A DNA stretch of 64,000 nt from CAWKEY01 sp963848675 (GTDB lineage: Bacteria > Pseudomonadota > Gammaproteobacteria > Methylococcales > Methylomonadaceae). A program made the position numbers and the translations under genes. Shown one piece after another: positions 10,103 through 18,916 of the stretch. Numbering within the stretch: position 1 is the first letter of the stretch; each line of letters begins with the position of its first letter. The notes under the pieces were generated by a model, which ran no database searches, was not told where the DNA came from, and saw only the letters and a list, made by a program, of their open reading frames with translations. Location: NCBI GenBank assembly GCA_963848675.1, contig CAWKEY010000052.1, forward strand, positions 124,001-188,000, read 5' to 3'.

Positions 10103-11724
10103 CTATTTTGTCAGAAACAACAGCGGAGCGCGAAGCGAACCCCGAAGGGGCGAAAGCCAAGGCAGGATTTCGCAATATCCGTGCGCAAATCGGCATGGTG
10201 CTGAATCTGGACAAGTGCATCGGCTGCCACACCTGCTCGGTGACCTGCAAAAACGTCTGGACCTCCCGTGAGGGTGTGGAATACGCGTGGTTCAACAACG
10301 TCGAAAGCAAACCCGGCGTCGGCTTTCCTAATGAATGGGAAAATCAGGACAAATGGAACGGCGGCTGGGTGCGTAAAGCCAACGGCAAGATTGAACTCAA
10401 GGCCGGCGGCAAGCACAAAATTCTCTCGAATATTTTTGCCAACCCGGATTTGCCGGAAATCGACGATTACTACGAGCCATTTGATTTTGATTATGCGCAT
10501 TTGCAGAACGCGCCCGAATCGAAGGACATGCCGACGGCAAGACCACGATCAGTGATCACCGGCGAACGCATGGAAAAAATCGTCGGCGGGCCTAATTGGG
10601 ATGAAATTCTCGGCGGCGAGTTTGAAACGCGCAGCCGCGATAAAAACTTCGATGACGTGCAAAAGGAAATGTACGGCCAGTTCGAAAATACCTTCATGAT
10701 GTATTTGCCGCGCTTGTGCGAACATTGTCTCAATCCCAGCTGTGTCGCATCCTGCCCATCCGGCGCGATCTACAAGCGCGAGGAAGATGGCATCGTGCTG
10801 ATCGATCAGGACAAATGCCGCGGCTGGCGCATGTGCGTGTCCGGTTGTCCGTACAAGAAAATTTATTACAACTGGCAGACCGGCAAATCCGAGAAATGTA
10901 TTTTCTGCTATCCGCGCATCGAAGCGGGGGAGCCTACCGTGTGCTCGGAAACCTGTGTGGGCCGCATCCGCTATCTGGGCGTGCTGCTGTACGATGCCGA
11001 CCGCATCGAACAGGCGGCCAGCGTTGAAGGCGAAACAGACTTGTATCAGGCGCAGCTGGATATTTTTCTCGATCCCAACGATGAAAACGTTCGTGCCGAA
11101 GCGCGAAAAGCGGGCATTCCCGAAGCCTGGCTGGAAGCGGCGCAGCAATCCCCTGTTTACAAACTGGCGATGGATTGGAAATTGGCTTTCCCGCTGCATC
11201 CTGAGTACCGCACGCTGCCGATGGTCTGGTATGTGCCGCCCTTGTCGCCGATACAGTCGGCGGCGGATAGCGGCGACATCGGTGTCAATGGCGTGATTCC
11301 GGATGTGCGCTCGCTGCGTATCCCGCTGAAATATCTGGCCAATATGCTTACCGCGGGTGATGAAGAGCCGGTAGCCATGGCGCTGGAACGGATGCTGGCG
11401 ATGCGCGCCTACCAAAGGCAAAAACACGTCGAGGGTGTGGCCGATGTCGAGGTGCTGGAACGGGTCGGCTTGAGCGAAGCGCAGGTAGAGGAGATGTACC
11501 GTTACATGGCCATTGCCAATTACGAAGACCGTTTCGTGATTCCCACGAGTCACCGCGAATATGCCAGCGCCACTTACGATGCTTTCAGCGAACGTGGCGG
11601 CTGTGGTTTCAGCTTTGGTAACGGTTGCTCGGATGGCGCCAGCGGCGTGAACCTGTTTGGCGCCAAAAAACTGACCGAACGCAAGGCGTTCCCGATCAAG
11701 ATCAGCGTAGAAAAGAAGGAGTAA
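10099..11724 (+). CDS. narH: Respiratory nitrate reductase beta subunit (iron-sulfur)
   Basis: Electron-transfer subunit carrying three [4Fe-4S] clusters and one [3Fe-4S] cluster between NarI hemes and NarG. Four cysteine groups are visible: CIGCHTCSVTC near residue 36, CEHCLNPSCVASCPSG, CRGWRMCVSGCP (tryptophan replaces a cysteine, the hallmark of the 3Fe cluster), and CIFCYPRIEAGEPTVCSETC. The 541 residues fit the family; there is an N-terminal extension of about 20 residues before the conserved start. ATG 10099 overlaps the narG stop. narJ follows after two bases. Confidence 0.97.
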   Translation: MTILSETTAEREANPEGAKAKAGFRNIRAQIGMVLNLDKCIGCHTCSVTCKNVWTSREGVEYAWFNNVESKPGVGFPNEWENQDKWNGGWVRKANGKIELKAGGKHKILSNIFANPDLPEIDDYYEPFDFDYAHLQNAPESKDMPTARPRSVITGERMEKIVGGPNWDEILGGEFETRSRDKNFDDVQKEMYGQFENTFMMYLPRLCEHCLNPSCVASCPSGAIYKREEDGIVLIDQDKCRGWRMCVSGCPYKKIYYNWQTGKSEKCIFCYPRIEAGEPTVCSETCVGRIRYLGVLLYDADRIEQAASVEGETDLYQAQLDIFLDPNDENVRAEARKAGIPEAWLEAAQQSPVYKLAMDWKLAFPLHPEYRTLPMVWYVPPLSPIQSAADSGDIGVNGVIPDVRSLRIPLKYLANMLTAGDEEPVAMALERMLAMRAYQRQKHVEGVADVEVLERVGLSEAQVEEMYRYMAIANYEDRFVIPTSHREYASATYDAFSERGGCGFSFGNGCSDGASGVNLFGAKKLTERKAFPIKISVEKKE

Positions 11725-11726
11725 TC

Positions 11727-12425
11727 ATGTTGACGTTCAAAGTCTTGTCGGCCCTGCTGTGCTATCCGACAGAGGAATTAATGGCAGCGCTGCCGGAACT
11801 GCCATCTGTTATCGAGCAAGAGTCCGTGCTTGCGGATGAACAAAAAACCGCCTTGCAGGCTTTGATGGCGGATCTGCAGAAAACCGATTTGATGGCCCTG
11901 CAGGAACGTTATGTGCAGATGTTCGACCGGGGGCGCGCTTTGTCCTTGCACCTGTTCGAACATATCCACGGTGAATCGCGCGATCGCGGTCAGGCCATGG
12001 TCGATTTGAGTCATTTCTATGAAGCGCACGGTTACCAGATCGATGCGCGCGAATTGCCTGATTATCTGCCCTTGTTTCTGGAGTTTCTTGCGCAAATTCC
12101 GGCCGCTGAAGCCTTGCCACAATTGCAGGATACTTTACCGATCCTGACGCTGCTCGGCGCACGCCTGGCGGAGCGGCAAAGTCCGTATGCCGCGGTTTTC
12201 GATGCCTTGACGTATCTGGGCGGCATCACCGAAACATCCGACGCGGTGCGTGCAGCGGTAGCCGCCGAAGGCCCGGACGAGTCGCTGGTGCGGATGGACG
12301 AGATTTGGGAAGAAGAAGCCGTTACCTTTATGGCGGCGCCAGGAGTCTGTTCAAACAGCGAAACGCAAGTTCATCCGCTGCGCTTCCAGGAACGCGCGGT
12401 TAAAACCCAATCACCTATTGCTTGA
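11727..12425 (+). CDS. narJ: Nitrate reductase assembly chaperone NarJ
   Basis: Cytoplasmic chaperone (232 residues) that guides molybdenum cofactor insertion into NarG before the complex docks on NarI. Family marks are LLCYPTEEL near the N-terminus, then YVQMFDRGRALSLHLFEHIHGESRDRGQAMVDL split over residues 55-90, and ARELPDYLPLFLEFLA. The start at ATG 11727 follows AAGAAGGAG and comes two bases after the narH stop; an upstream in-frame extension lies wholly inside narH and is not credible. It ends 11 bases before narI. Confidence 0.95.
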   Translation: MLTFKVLSALLCYPTEELMAALPELPSVIEQESVLADEQKTALQALMADLQKTDLMALQERYVQMFDRGRALSLHLFEHIHGESRDRGQAMVDLSHFYEAHGYQIDARELPDYLPLFLEFLAQIPAAEALPQLQDTLPILTLLGARLAERQSPYAAVFDALTYLGGITETSDAVRAAVAAEGPDESLVRMDEIWEEEAVTFMAAPGVCSNSETQVHPLRFQERAVKTQSPIA

Positions 12426-12436
12426 GGGAGAAACAG

Positions 12437-13114
12437 ATGTCTTATCTCAATACTTTTTTATTCGGTTACTACCCGTACATTGCCGGAACCGTGTTTCTGC
12501 TGGGTAGCCTGATTCGCTTCGAGCGCGACCAGTTCACCTGGAAAAGCGGCTCCAGCCAGATGCTGCGGGCGGCAGAATTGCGTAAGGGCAGCAAACTCTT
12601 TCATTGGGGAATCTTGCTGCTGTTCGTCGGCCATTTTGTTGGCTTGCTGACACCGCCGGGGCTTTATCATGCGATGGGCTTATCCACCTCGGCCAAGCAA
12701 GTTCTTGCCGTGATTGCGGGCGGTGTGTTTGGAGGCATGTGTTTTAAAGGCTTGTTCATTCTGATGCGCCGGCGTTTCACCGATACGCGCATCCGCGCCA
12801 CCAGTACGCCCATGGATATGGTCATCCTGGTGCTGCTGATGGCGCAACTGTTGTTGGGCCTGCTGACGCTGCCGATATCCCTGTTTCATTTGGACGGCAG
12901 CAATATGCTGCTGCTGGCGGAATGGGCGCAGCGCATTGTGACTTTCCGGGGCGATGCGCCTGATTATGTGGCCAATGTCAGTTTTATATTCAAACTGCAT
13001 CTGTTTTTAGGCATGACGATTTTTCTGGTTTTTCCGTTCAGTCGTCTGGTGCATATCTGGAGCGTGCCGATCGGTTATATCGGGCGATCCTATCAAGTGG
13101 TGCGGCAGCGCTGA
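12437..13114 (+). CDS. narI: Respiratory nitrate reductase gamma subunit (cytochrome b)
   Basis: Membrane-anchor diheme cytochrome b (225 residues) that oxidises quinol and passes electrons to NarH. It has five hydrophobic segments. Histidines suited to heme ligation lie in KLFHWGILLLFVGHFVGLL and in the C-terminal segment HLFLGMTIFLVFPFSRLVH. The start is ATG 12437 after GGGAG; a TTG at 12422 overlapping the narJ stop is less likely. It closes narGHJI; nothing in the sequence suggests narI is damaged. Confidence 0.95.
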   Translation: MSYLNTFLFGYYPYIAGTVFLLGSLIRFERDQFTWKSGSSQMLRAAELRKGSKLFHWGILLLFVGHFVGLLTPPGLYHAMGLSTSAKQVLAVIAGGVFGGMCFKGLFILMRRRFTDTRIRATSTPMDMVILVLLMAQLLLGLLTLPISLFHLDGSNMLLLAEWAQRIVTFRGDAPDYVANVSFIFKLHLFLGMTIFLVFPFSRLVHIWSVPIGYIGRSYQVVRQR

Positions 13115-13190
13115 GTCAGGCGTGCTCGGAACAGGTTACGCCGGGGTATAAGCAGCTGAGACTGAAAATATTCAATATAAAGCTGATAAC

Positions 13191-13251
13191 CACGAAGGAC
13201 ACGAAGTTTCAATAGATTGTCTACTTAATTATTTTCTTCGTGTCCTTCGTG
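13191..13251. repeat. Perfect 16-bp inverted repeat downstream of narI
   Basis: CACGAAGGACACGAAG at 13191-13206 is exactly complementary to 13236-13251, with a 29-base loop. It could act as a terminator or mRNA-stabilising hairpin for the nar operon, but there is no U-run directly after the stem. Near-identical CCACGAAGGACACGAAG palindromes are recalled as dispersed repeats in many bacterial genomes, so a mobile REP-like origin is likely. Confidence 0.75.
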
Positions 13252-13338
13252 ATCTTCGTGGTAAATAATATGTATTCACCATACTTTCCCAGTTTCACCT
13301 GGGTAACCCGGTAAGCGACTAACGACTGGAGAACACAG

Positions 13339-14433
13339 ATGTTCAATAAAATTATTCACGCTGCAGTGGGCGCAGCCATGCTCGCGCTGAGTGTATCGGC
13401 TTTAGCGGCCGATCCCGGCGAAAAGGCCTATATCGCGCTCGAAGGCGAAAGTAAAATTGCCGTGCTCGATACGCAGACACGACAAGTCATCAAGCAGATT
13501 GATCTGGCCGAATCGGTAGACGGTATGCAGGTCTCTTTTGCGCCGCACAATGTGCAGGTCGCGCCCAACGGCAAGACGGTGTGGGTGACCGCCAATGTGC
13601 ATGGTCATCATGAACATGAGCAGACTGGACATGAAGACATGGCGCCGGTTGCCGCCGATCAGCTGATTGTGATTGATCCGGCAACAGACCTCATCACGCG
13701 ACGCATGCCGATTGCAGCCAGGGCGCATTTGTCACATGTGGTGGTGACGGGAGACGGCCGTACTGCTTATGTAAACGCGCAGCAGCAACAGCGCATCTAC
13801 AAGATAGATGCCGCGGCCTATCGCGTACTGGGCTTTACCAAGGTTGCAGACCAGGGTCCGCATGGTATCCGGCTTGCGCCGGACAACAGCAAGGCTTATG
13901 TCGCCATGATGCAGGGCAAGAACCTGGGCATTATGGATACGGCTTCCGGGGGCATGCGTTATGTTCCCTTGGGCGGCGCAGCGGTGCAGTCAGGCGTAAC
14001 AGCCGACGGTAAAATGGTCTTCGCTTCGCTATTCGACACCAAACGGGTAGCCTTATACGCAACCGAAACCGGCCAGCTCGATTTCGTCAATTTACCTTCG
14101 GAAGCCAAAGGGCCGCTGCAATTATATGCCACGCCCGATTCGCGCTTTGTCTATGTAGCCGACCAGGGTTATTACCTGGATCAGCCGGTTGGCGAGCATG
14201 TGTATAAGATTGATTTGGCCACTAAACAGGTTTTGGCCACTATCAAGACAGGGAAGGCGCCACACGGCGTGGTCGTTGCCAAAAACGGTCGCCTGGTTTA
14301 TGTTACCAATTTGCTTGGTGACGATATTTCGGTGATCGATACAGCAAGTGATCAGGAAATTGCGCGTATTCCCGTCGGCAAAGAGCCCAACGGCATCAGC
14401 CTGTGGTCTGCGCAATCCGGCGGGACGCCGTAA
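13339..14433 (+). CDS. Secreted YVTN-family beta-propeller protein
   Basis: A 364-residue exported protein. The signal peptide spans residues 1-23 (cleavage near ALA-ADP). The rest is repeated propeller blades of the YVTN/YncE type, with units such as KIAVLDTQTRQVIKQIDL, AYVAMMQGKNLGIMDTASG and LVYVTNLLGDDISVIDT. A histidine-rich insert HGHHEHEQTGHED lies near residue 90 and may bind metal. Related propellers include NirF and NirN-type proteins of denitrification, so its place behind narGHJI may be meaningful, but no heme-binding or catalytic motif specific to those is visible. Function unassigned. Start ATG 13339 follows CTGGAG. Confidence 0.75.
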   Translation: MFNKIIHAAVGAAMLALSVSALAADPGEKAYIALEGESKIAVLDTQTRQVIKQIDLAESVDGMQVSFAPHNVQVAPNGKTVWVTANVHGHHEHEQTGHEDMAPVAADQLIVIDPATDLITRRMPIAARAHLSHVVVTGDGRTAYVNAQQQQRIYKIDAAAYRVLGFTKVADQGPHGIRLAPDNSKAYVAMMQGKNLGIMDTASGGMRYVPLGGAAVQSGVTADGKMVFASLFDTKRVALYATETGQLDFVNLPSEAKGPLQLYATPDSRFVYVADQGYYLDQPVGEHVYKIDLATKQVLATIKTGKAPHGVVVAKNGRLVYVTNLLGDDISVIDTASDQEIARIPVGKEPNGISLWSAQSGGTP

Positions 14434-14463
14434 TAAGTAATCCACACGAAATAAGTTCAACAA

Positions 14464-14512
14464 GTGTAGGTGCGAATTTATTCGCACGGTGCGGATAAAT
14501 CCGCACCTACAC
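14464..14512. repeat. 24-bp inverted repeat (nearly perfect hairpin)
   Basis: Arms at 14464-14487 and 14489-14512 pair over 24 bases with two G-T/A-C type differences around a single central base. Each arm is itself nearly palindromic (GTGCGAATTTATTCGCAC), so the element can fold as a cruciform. It sits 30 bases after the beta-propeller gene. It looks like a dispersed palindromic repeat; a terminator role is possible but there is no following U-run. Confidence 0.75.
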
Positions 14513-14547
14513 AGAAAATTGTTTCTCAGAGTTGCGTTCCTAAATAA

Positions 14548-15522
14548 ATGCCCTGCCTTTATTCACAGCTCATTCCGAATGTGCGGTGGATGCGGGCTAA
14601 TTCGACCGCACAAGTAATGCACCCGAAACTGATTGCCCTGGAAAAAGAGTTTCAACCCTCCCTGTTGAGCAAAATTGTTGATCCATGGCTTGAACGCCAG
14701 CAGATTGAGCTCTGGATCAAACGCGATGATTTGATTGACCCCGTTATTTCCGGCAATAAATGGCGCAAGCTTAAGTATTATCTGGATCACGCCTTGTCAT
14801 TGAAAGCCCATACCCTGATCAGCATGGGCGGCGCGTATTCCAATCATCTGCATGCCTTAGCGTATGCAGGCCAGCAGTTAGGGTTAAAAACAACAGGATT
14901 GATCCGGGGCGAATGCCCGGAGGGTGTGAACCCGACCTTGCGTGATCTGCAGAACTGGGGCATGGAATTGAAGTTTGTCTCCCGTGCCGATTACCGGCTG
15001 CTTCGAAAGTATAAAGGCTGGCAGGATTTACCCGGCCTGGAGACGGGGCACTACTGGTTGCCTGAGGGCGGCGCGCATAGCCTGGCCTTAAAAGGCGTAG
15101 CCGAGCTGGTTGAGGAAATTGCTATCGATTACGACGTGATTTGCGTGCCCTGCGGTACCGGTACCACCTTGGCCGGCATTGTAACGGCCGTTCCCGAGCG
15201 CGTATCGGTACTGGGTTTTGCGGCCTTCAAAAACGCCGCCTTTTTGAAGGCCGATGTTGACGCGCTGCTGAACCGCCCATATCCTAACTGGGAAATTAAT
15301 TTGAATTATCATTTTGGCGGTTTTGCCCGGGTCAATGCCGAATTGTTGGCTTTTACAGAGTCTTTTGAGTCCACTACCGGTATTGCGCTGGAGCCCGTCT
15401 ATACCGGCAAAATGCTGTACGGGCTTTATGATTTGATAGCGAAAGGCTATTTTAAACCCGGCCAGCGTATTATCGCCGTTCATACCGGCGGTCTGCAGGG
15501 AAAAAGGGGATTTGAGCAATGA
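14548..15522 (+). CDS. PLP-dependent D-cysteine desulfhydrase / ACC deaminase family protein
   Basis: Member of the fold-type II PLP family containing 1-aminocyclopropane-1-carboxylate deaminase and D-cysteine desulfhydrase (up to 324 residues). The PLP lysine lies in SGNKWRKLKY, followed by GGAYSNHLHALAYAG, which contacts substrate, and the phosphate-binding loop CGTGTTLAG. The C-terminal AVHTGGLQG is also typical. Substrate cannot be told from sequence alone. The true start may be ATG 14617 (MHPKLIAL), where family similarity begins; no upstream ATG has a convincing ribosome site. Its stop overlaps the next gene by four bases (ATGA). Confidence 0.8.
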   Translation: MPCLYSQLIPNVRWMRANSTAQVMHPKLIALEKEFQPSLLSKIVDPWLERQQIELWIKRDDLIDPVISGNKWRKLKYYLDHALSLKAHTLISMGGAYSNHLHALAYAGQQLGLKTTGLIRGECPEGVNPTLRDLQNWGMELKFVSRADYRLLRKYKGWQDLPGLETGHYWLPEGGAHSLALKGVAELVEEIAIDYDVICVPCGTGTTLAGIVTAVPERVSVLGFAAFKNAAFLKADVDALLNRPYPNWEINLNYHFGGFARVNAELLAFTESFESTTGIALEPVYTGKMLYGLYDLIAKGYFKPGQRIIAVHTGGLQGKRGFEQ

Positions 15523-16178
15523 AACGAGTGTTGGAAGCCGAATTGATGGAAGATGCCGCTCAGGTCAAGGCCTATGCCGAAGCGGACTTTGAAATACCAC
15601 ACACTCAGTTTATAGAACGCCTGATGGCTTTTATTAACGAGCCCGATTTCAGCGGTACTGCCCTGGATTTAGGCTGCGGCCCCGGCGACATCAGTTGCCG
15701 TTTTGCCAGAGCCTATCCTTTGGCCAGGGTGCATGCCATTGATGGCTCACTGGCCATGATAAACTATGGTAAATTAGTAATGCCTGAGGCATTGGCACGG
15801 CGTATAGACTTTATCCACGGTGTATTGCCCGATGTAAGCTTGCCGCAAGCGGCCTATGACCTTATTTTCAGCAATAGTGTGCTGCATCACTTGCCGGATC
15901 CTGGGGTCCTTTGGCAGGTGATTAAACACTATGCCCGGCCGGGAGCCCGGATAGTGGTTATGGATTTATTGCGCCCGGCTAGCATCGAAGAGGCCAGGGC
16001 GATGGTGCGGGCTTATGCGGGCGATGAACCTGAAATCCTGCAAAGGGATTTTTACCAGTCTCTACTGGCGGCGTTTCGCAGAGAAGAAATTGCTGAACAA
16101 ATAGCCCAAGCGGGTCTGAAGCTGGGCATCGAGCAAATCAGCGATAGACATGTTTTTATCACAGGCGTTGCGTCCTGA
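15519..16178 (+). CDS. Class I SAM-dependent methyltransferase
   Basis: A 219-residue Rossmann-fold methyltransferase. The SAM-binding motif I is ALDLGCGPGDIS near residue 48, the acidic motif II is VHAIDGS, and the post-I loop contains LIFSNSVLHHLPDP. The rest resembles UbiE/trans-aconitate-type enzymes but no substrate can be named. It starts within the stop of the preceding PLP enzyme gene (ATGA), so both are probably co-translated. Its end overlaps the region just before the polyphosphate kinase start. Confidence 0.8.
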   Translation: MKRVLEAELMEDAAQVKAYAEADFEIPHTQFIERLMAFINEPDFSGTALDLGCGPGDISCRFARAYPLARVHAIDGSLAMINYGKLVMPEALARRIDFIHGVLPDVSLPQAAYDLIFSNSVLHHLPDPGVLWQVIKHYARPGARIVVMDLLRPASIEEARAMVRAYAGDEPEILQRDFYQSLLAAFRREEIAEQIAQAGLKLGIEQISDRHVFITGVAS

Positions 16179-16200
16179 AAGCGTAAGGTATTTTTTACTA

Positions 16201-18288
16201 ATGGACATCAATCAAACAGACGAAAACATAGACCTTAAAAAACCCGAGCTTTATATCAACCGCGAGCTCAGTTTGCTGGAATTCAACAAGCGGGTATTGG
16301 CGCAGGCTAAAGATGAAAATGTGCCGTTACTGGAGCGGCTTAATTATTTGTGCATCTCCTGTTCCAATCTGGATGAATTTTTTGAAGTCAGGGTGGCCAG
16401 CGTGATTCAGATGGCGACCATTGATCCGAAAGCCGTGGGTTCCGATGGTTTAACGCCCAAAGAGCAGCTGGAGCTTATTTCCACGCATGCCCATGAATTG
16501 GTAAATGAACAATACCAGGTACTGAACGAGGTTCTGATACCTAAGCTCAAGGATGAAAATATCCGCTTTATTCGCCGGAAAAAATGGACTGAAGCCCAGC
16601 ACAAATGGCTGACAAAATATTTTAATGATGAATTGATGCCGATTTTAACGCCGGTTGGGCTGGATTCGGCGCATCCGTTTCCGCGCATACTCAACAAGAG
16701 TTTAAATTTTATTATTTCCCTGACCGGCAAGGATGCCTTTGGCAGAAATAGCGGCCGCGCCATTTTGCAGGCACCAAGGGCTCTGCCGCGCATTGTGCAA
16801 CTGCCTGCCGATGAAACGGAAAGCGGCCCGGCCGATTTTGTATTTTTATCATCCATCATTCACGCTTTCGTCAATGAGCTGTTTAATGGCATGACCGTAA
16901 AAGGCTGTTATCAATTTAGAGTTACCCGCAACAGTGATTTTTTTGTTGATGACGATGCCATTGACGATTTGTTACTGGCCGTGCAGGGCGAGCTGGCCAT
17001 GCGTAACTATGGCGATGAAGTGCGTCTGGAAATCGATGCGAATTGTCCCGAGGAAACGGTGCAGTTTTTATTGGGCCGTTTCAGCTTGACCCCTGATCGA
17101 TTGTTTCTGGTCCATGGCCCGGTCAATCTGAGCAGGGTTCAGGCAATTATTGATCTGGTGAATCGTCCCGATCTTAGATTCAGTCCTTTTAAACCCAGCG
17201 TGCCGGCGCAAATGGCCAGGAATAAGGAAATATTCGCCGCTATCCGGCGGCAGGATATTTTACTGCATCATCCATTTGAATCGTTTTCGCCGGTGGTCGA
17301 GTTTTTACGTCAGGCTGCGGTTGACCCCGATGTACTCGCCATTAAACAGACGCTTTATCGCACGGGTTCCGATTCGCCCATCGTCAGCGCTCTGGTCAAA
17401 GCGGCAAGAGCGGGCAAGGAAGTGACGGTGGTGATTGAATTGCGCGCACGTTTTGATGAAAAAGCCAATATTGATCTGGCTTCCAAATTACAGGAAGCCG
17501 CTGTGCATGTGGTGTACGGCGTAGTCGGCTACAAAACCCATGCCAAAATGTGTCTGGTGCTCAGAAGAGAAGGTAAGCAGTTACGTAATTATGTGCATCT
17601 TGGTACCGGCAATTATCACCCCAAAACCGCCTTGCTTTATACGGATTACGGCTTGTTTACCTGTGATAAGGAATTGGGTGAGGATGTCCGGCGGGTGTTT
17701 GCGCAATTAACCAGTCTGGGTAAAGTCACCAAATTAAATAAATTGCTGCAATCGCCATTTACTCTGCATAGCGGACTTATGGAAAAAATTGAAAGGGAAA
17801 TACGCCATGCCAAAGAGGGCAAACCCGCAAAAATTATCATCAAGGTCAATGCCGTAGTTGAGGAACAATCCATACAGGCGCTTTACCGGGCTTCTCAGGC
17901 CGGGGTGGAAGTTAAATTAATCGTCAGAGGGGTTTGTTGTCTCAGGCCGGGTATTCCGGGGATTTCTGAAAACATTGAAGTCCGCTCCATTATCGGACGC
18001 TTTCTGGAGCATGCCCGGGTTTACGCCTTTGAAAATGCCGGCGATTCCGAGGTGTATGCCGCCAGTGCCGATTTAATGAACCGCAATATGTTTTGCCGCG
18101 TAGAAACCTGTTTTCCAATTGAAAACAAAAAGTTGCATAACCGCATCATGCATGATCTGGCCTTGTATTTAAAAGACAATAGCCAAGCCTGGTTGCTGCA
18201 GGCCGATGGCAGCTACCGGCGTTTGCAACCCGCCCCGGATGCCGAGCCGGTTCAGGCGCAGGCTGCCCTATTGTCTGAATGGGGGTGA
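16201..18288 (+). CDS. ppk1: Polyphosphate kinase 1
   Basis: Makes inorganic polyphosphate reversibly from ATP. About 695 residues, standard for PPK1. The N-terminal domain is marked by YINRELSLLEFNKRVL and SCSNLDEFFEVRVAS. Both catalytic histidines are visible: GYKTHAKMCLVLRREGK and YVHLGTGNYHPKTALLYTDYG. The C-terminal RGVCCLRPG is also conserved. The start is placed at ATG 16201 because conserved sequence begins soon after; an in-frame ATG at 16150 would add 17 residues and overlap the methyltransferase. Six bases separate it from the peptide deformylase gene. Confidence 0.95.
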   Translation: MDINQTDENIDLKKPELYINRELSLLEFNKRVLAQAKDENVPLLERLNYLCISCSNLDEFFEVRVASVIQMATIDPKAVGSDGLTPKEQLELISTHAHELVNEQYQVLNEVLIPKLKDENIRFIRRKKWTEAQHKWLTKYFNDELMPILTPVGLDSAHPFPRILNKSLNFIISLTGKDAFGRNSGRAILQAPRALPRIVQLPADETESGPADFVFLSSIIHAFVNELFNGMTVKGCYQFRVTRNSDFFVDDDAIDDLLLAVQGELAMRNYGDEVRLEIDANCPEETVQFLLGRFSLTPDRLFLVHGPVNLSRVQAIIDLVNRPDLRFSPFKPSVPAQMARNKEIFAAIRRQDILLHHPFESFSPVVEFLRQAAVDPDVLAIKQTLYRTGSDSPIVSALVKAARAGKEVTVVIELRARFDEKANIDLASKLQEAAVHVVYGVVGYKTHAKMCLVLRREGKQLRNYVHLGTGNYHPKTALLYTDYGLFTCDKELGEDVRRVFAQLTSLGKVTKLNKLLQSPFTLHSGLMEKIEREIRHAKEGKPAKIIIKVNAVVEEQSIQALYRASQAGVEVKLIVRGVCCLRPGIPGISENIEVRSIIGRFLEHARVYAFENAGDSEVYAASADLMNRNMFCRVETCFPIENKKLHNRIMHDLALYLKDNSQAWLLQADGSYRRLQPAPDAEPVQAQAALLSEWG

Positions 18289-18294
18289 AGCAAC

Positions 18295-18816
18295 ATGTCT
18301 GCAGAGATTGCCCAGTTAGGGGCGAAGGTGCTAAGACAAACCGCAGAGGCAGTGCATGATGTGACTGCGCTGGAGATCCGGCAGATCATCGAGGCCATGC
18401 AAGACACCCTGGCGAGTACGCAGGGTGTCGGTATCGCAGCCCCTCAAATCGGTGCATCAAAACGCATTATTATCGTCGCCTCACGTCCGACCGCACGTTA
18501 TCCTCATGCGCCCCACATGGCGCCGACCGTAATGATCAATCCTTCATTTCAGGCCTTGTCCGAAGACAAGCAAAAGGACTGGGAAGGCTGTTTGAGTATT
18601 CCCGGCATACGCGCCCGGGTACCCAGATTCACCCAGATCAGGATCCACTATACCGATCAACAAGACGGTCTTATTGAATTAACGCTGGACGGATTTATTG
18701 CGCGGGTTTTTCAGCATGAATTCGATCATCTCGAAGGCCGCGTCTATCTGGATCGCGTCGAGGACAACCGGGATATTGTTGCCGAGAGTGAATATTTAAA
18801 ACTGATTGCGGATTAA
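18295..18816 (+). CDS. def: Peptide deformylase
   Basis: Removes the N-formyl group from new proteins; an Fe/Zn hydrolase. All three active-site motifs are present: GVGIAAPQIG near residue 46, EGCLSIPG with the metal cysteine, and QHEFDHLEG with both metal histidines and the catalytic glutamate. 173 residues is normal. It follows ppk1 by six bases with GGGGGTGA as ribosome site, and is not in the usual def-fmt pair, so it may be a second deformylase copy. A short hairpin (AAACCGC/GCGGTTT, 18815-18830) overlaps the stop but lacks a U-run. Confidence 0.93.
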   Translation: MSAEIAQLGAKVLRQTAEAVHDVTALEIRQIIEAMQDTLASTQGVGIAAPQIGASKRIIIVASRPTARYPHAPHMAPTVMINPSFQALSEDKQKDWEGCLSIPGIRARVPRFTQIRIHYTDQQDGLIELTLDGFIARVFQHEFDHLEGRVYLDRVEDNRDIVAESEYLKLIAD

Positions 18817-18872
18817 ACCGCTCGCGGTTTGAGCATCCTGCGAATTGACAGAACACAGTGCTCGCATGTGTT

Positions 18873-18881
18873 TGTTATAAT
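18873..18881 (+). promoter_or_regulatory. Extended -10 promoter element (TGtTATAAT)
   Basis: A perfect TATAAT at 18876-18881 preceded by TGn, 35 bases upstream of the ATG of the inositol-phosphatase family gene. A TTGACA at 18845-18850 is too far away (25 bases) to be its -35, so recognition would rest on the extended -10. Confidence 0.5.
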
Positions 18882-18916
18882 CGCATTTCCAACTTTCACT
18901 TTGCCAAGGTTTATGC

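Noticed and set aside
10549..11553. 334-codon minus-strand frame across narH
   Set aside because: Antisense to narH; composition (His/Arg-rich) is typical of a shadow frame.
11625..11726. Upstream extension of narJ
   Set aside because: It lies fully within narH in another frame, and ATG 11727 has a strong ribosome site.
13191..14512. The two inverted repeats as a CRISPR array or integron site
   Set aside because: Only single, unrelated palindromes are present, with no spacer-repeat pattern and no cas or integrase genes.
18845..18881. TTGACA and TATAAT as a standard sigma70 promoter
   Set aside because: The spacing is 25 bases, too long; only the extended -10 is retained.
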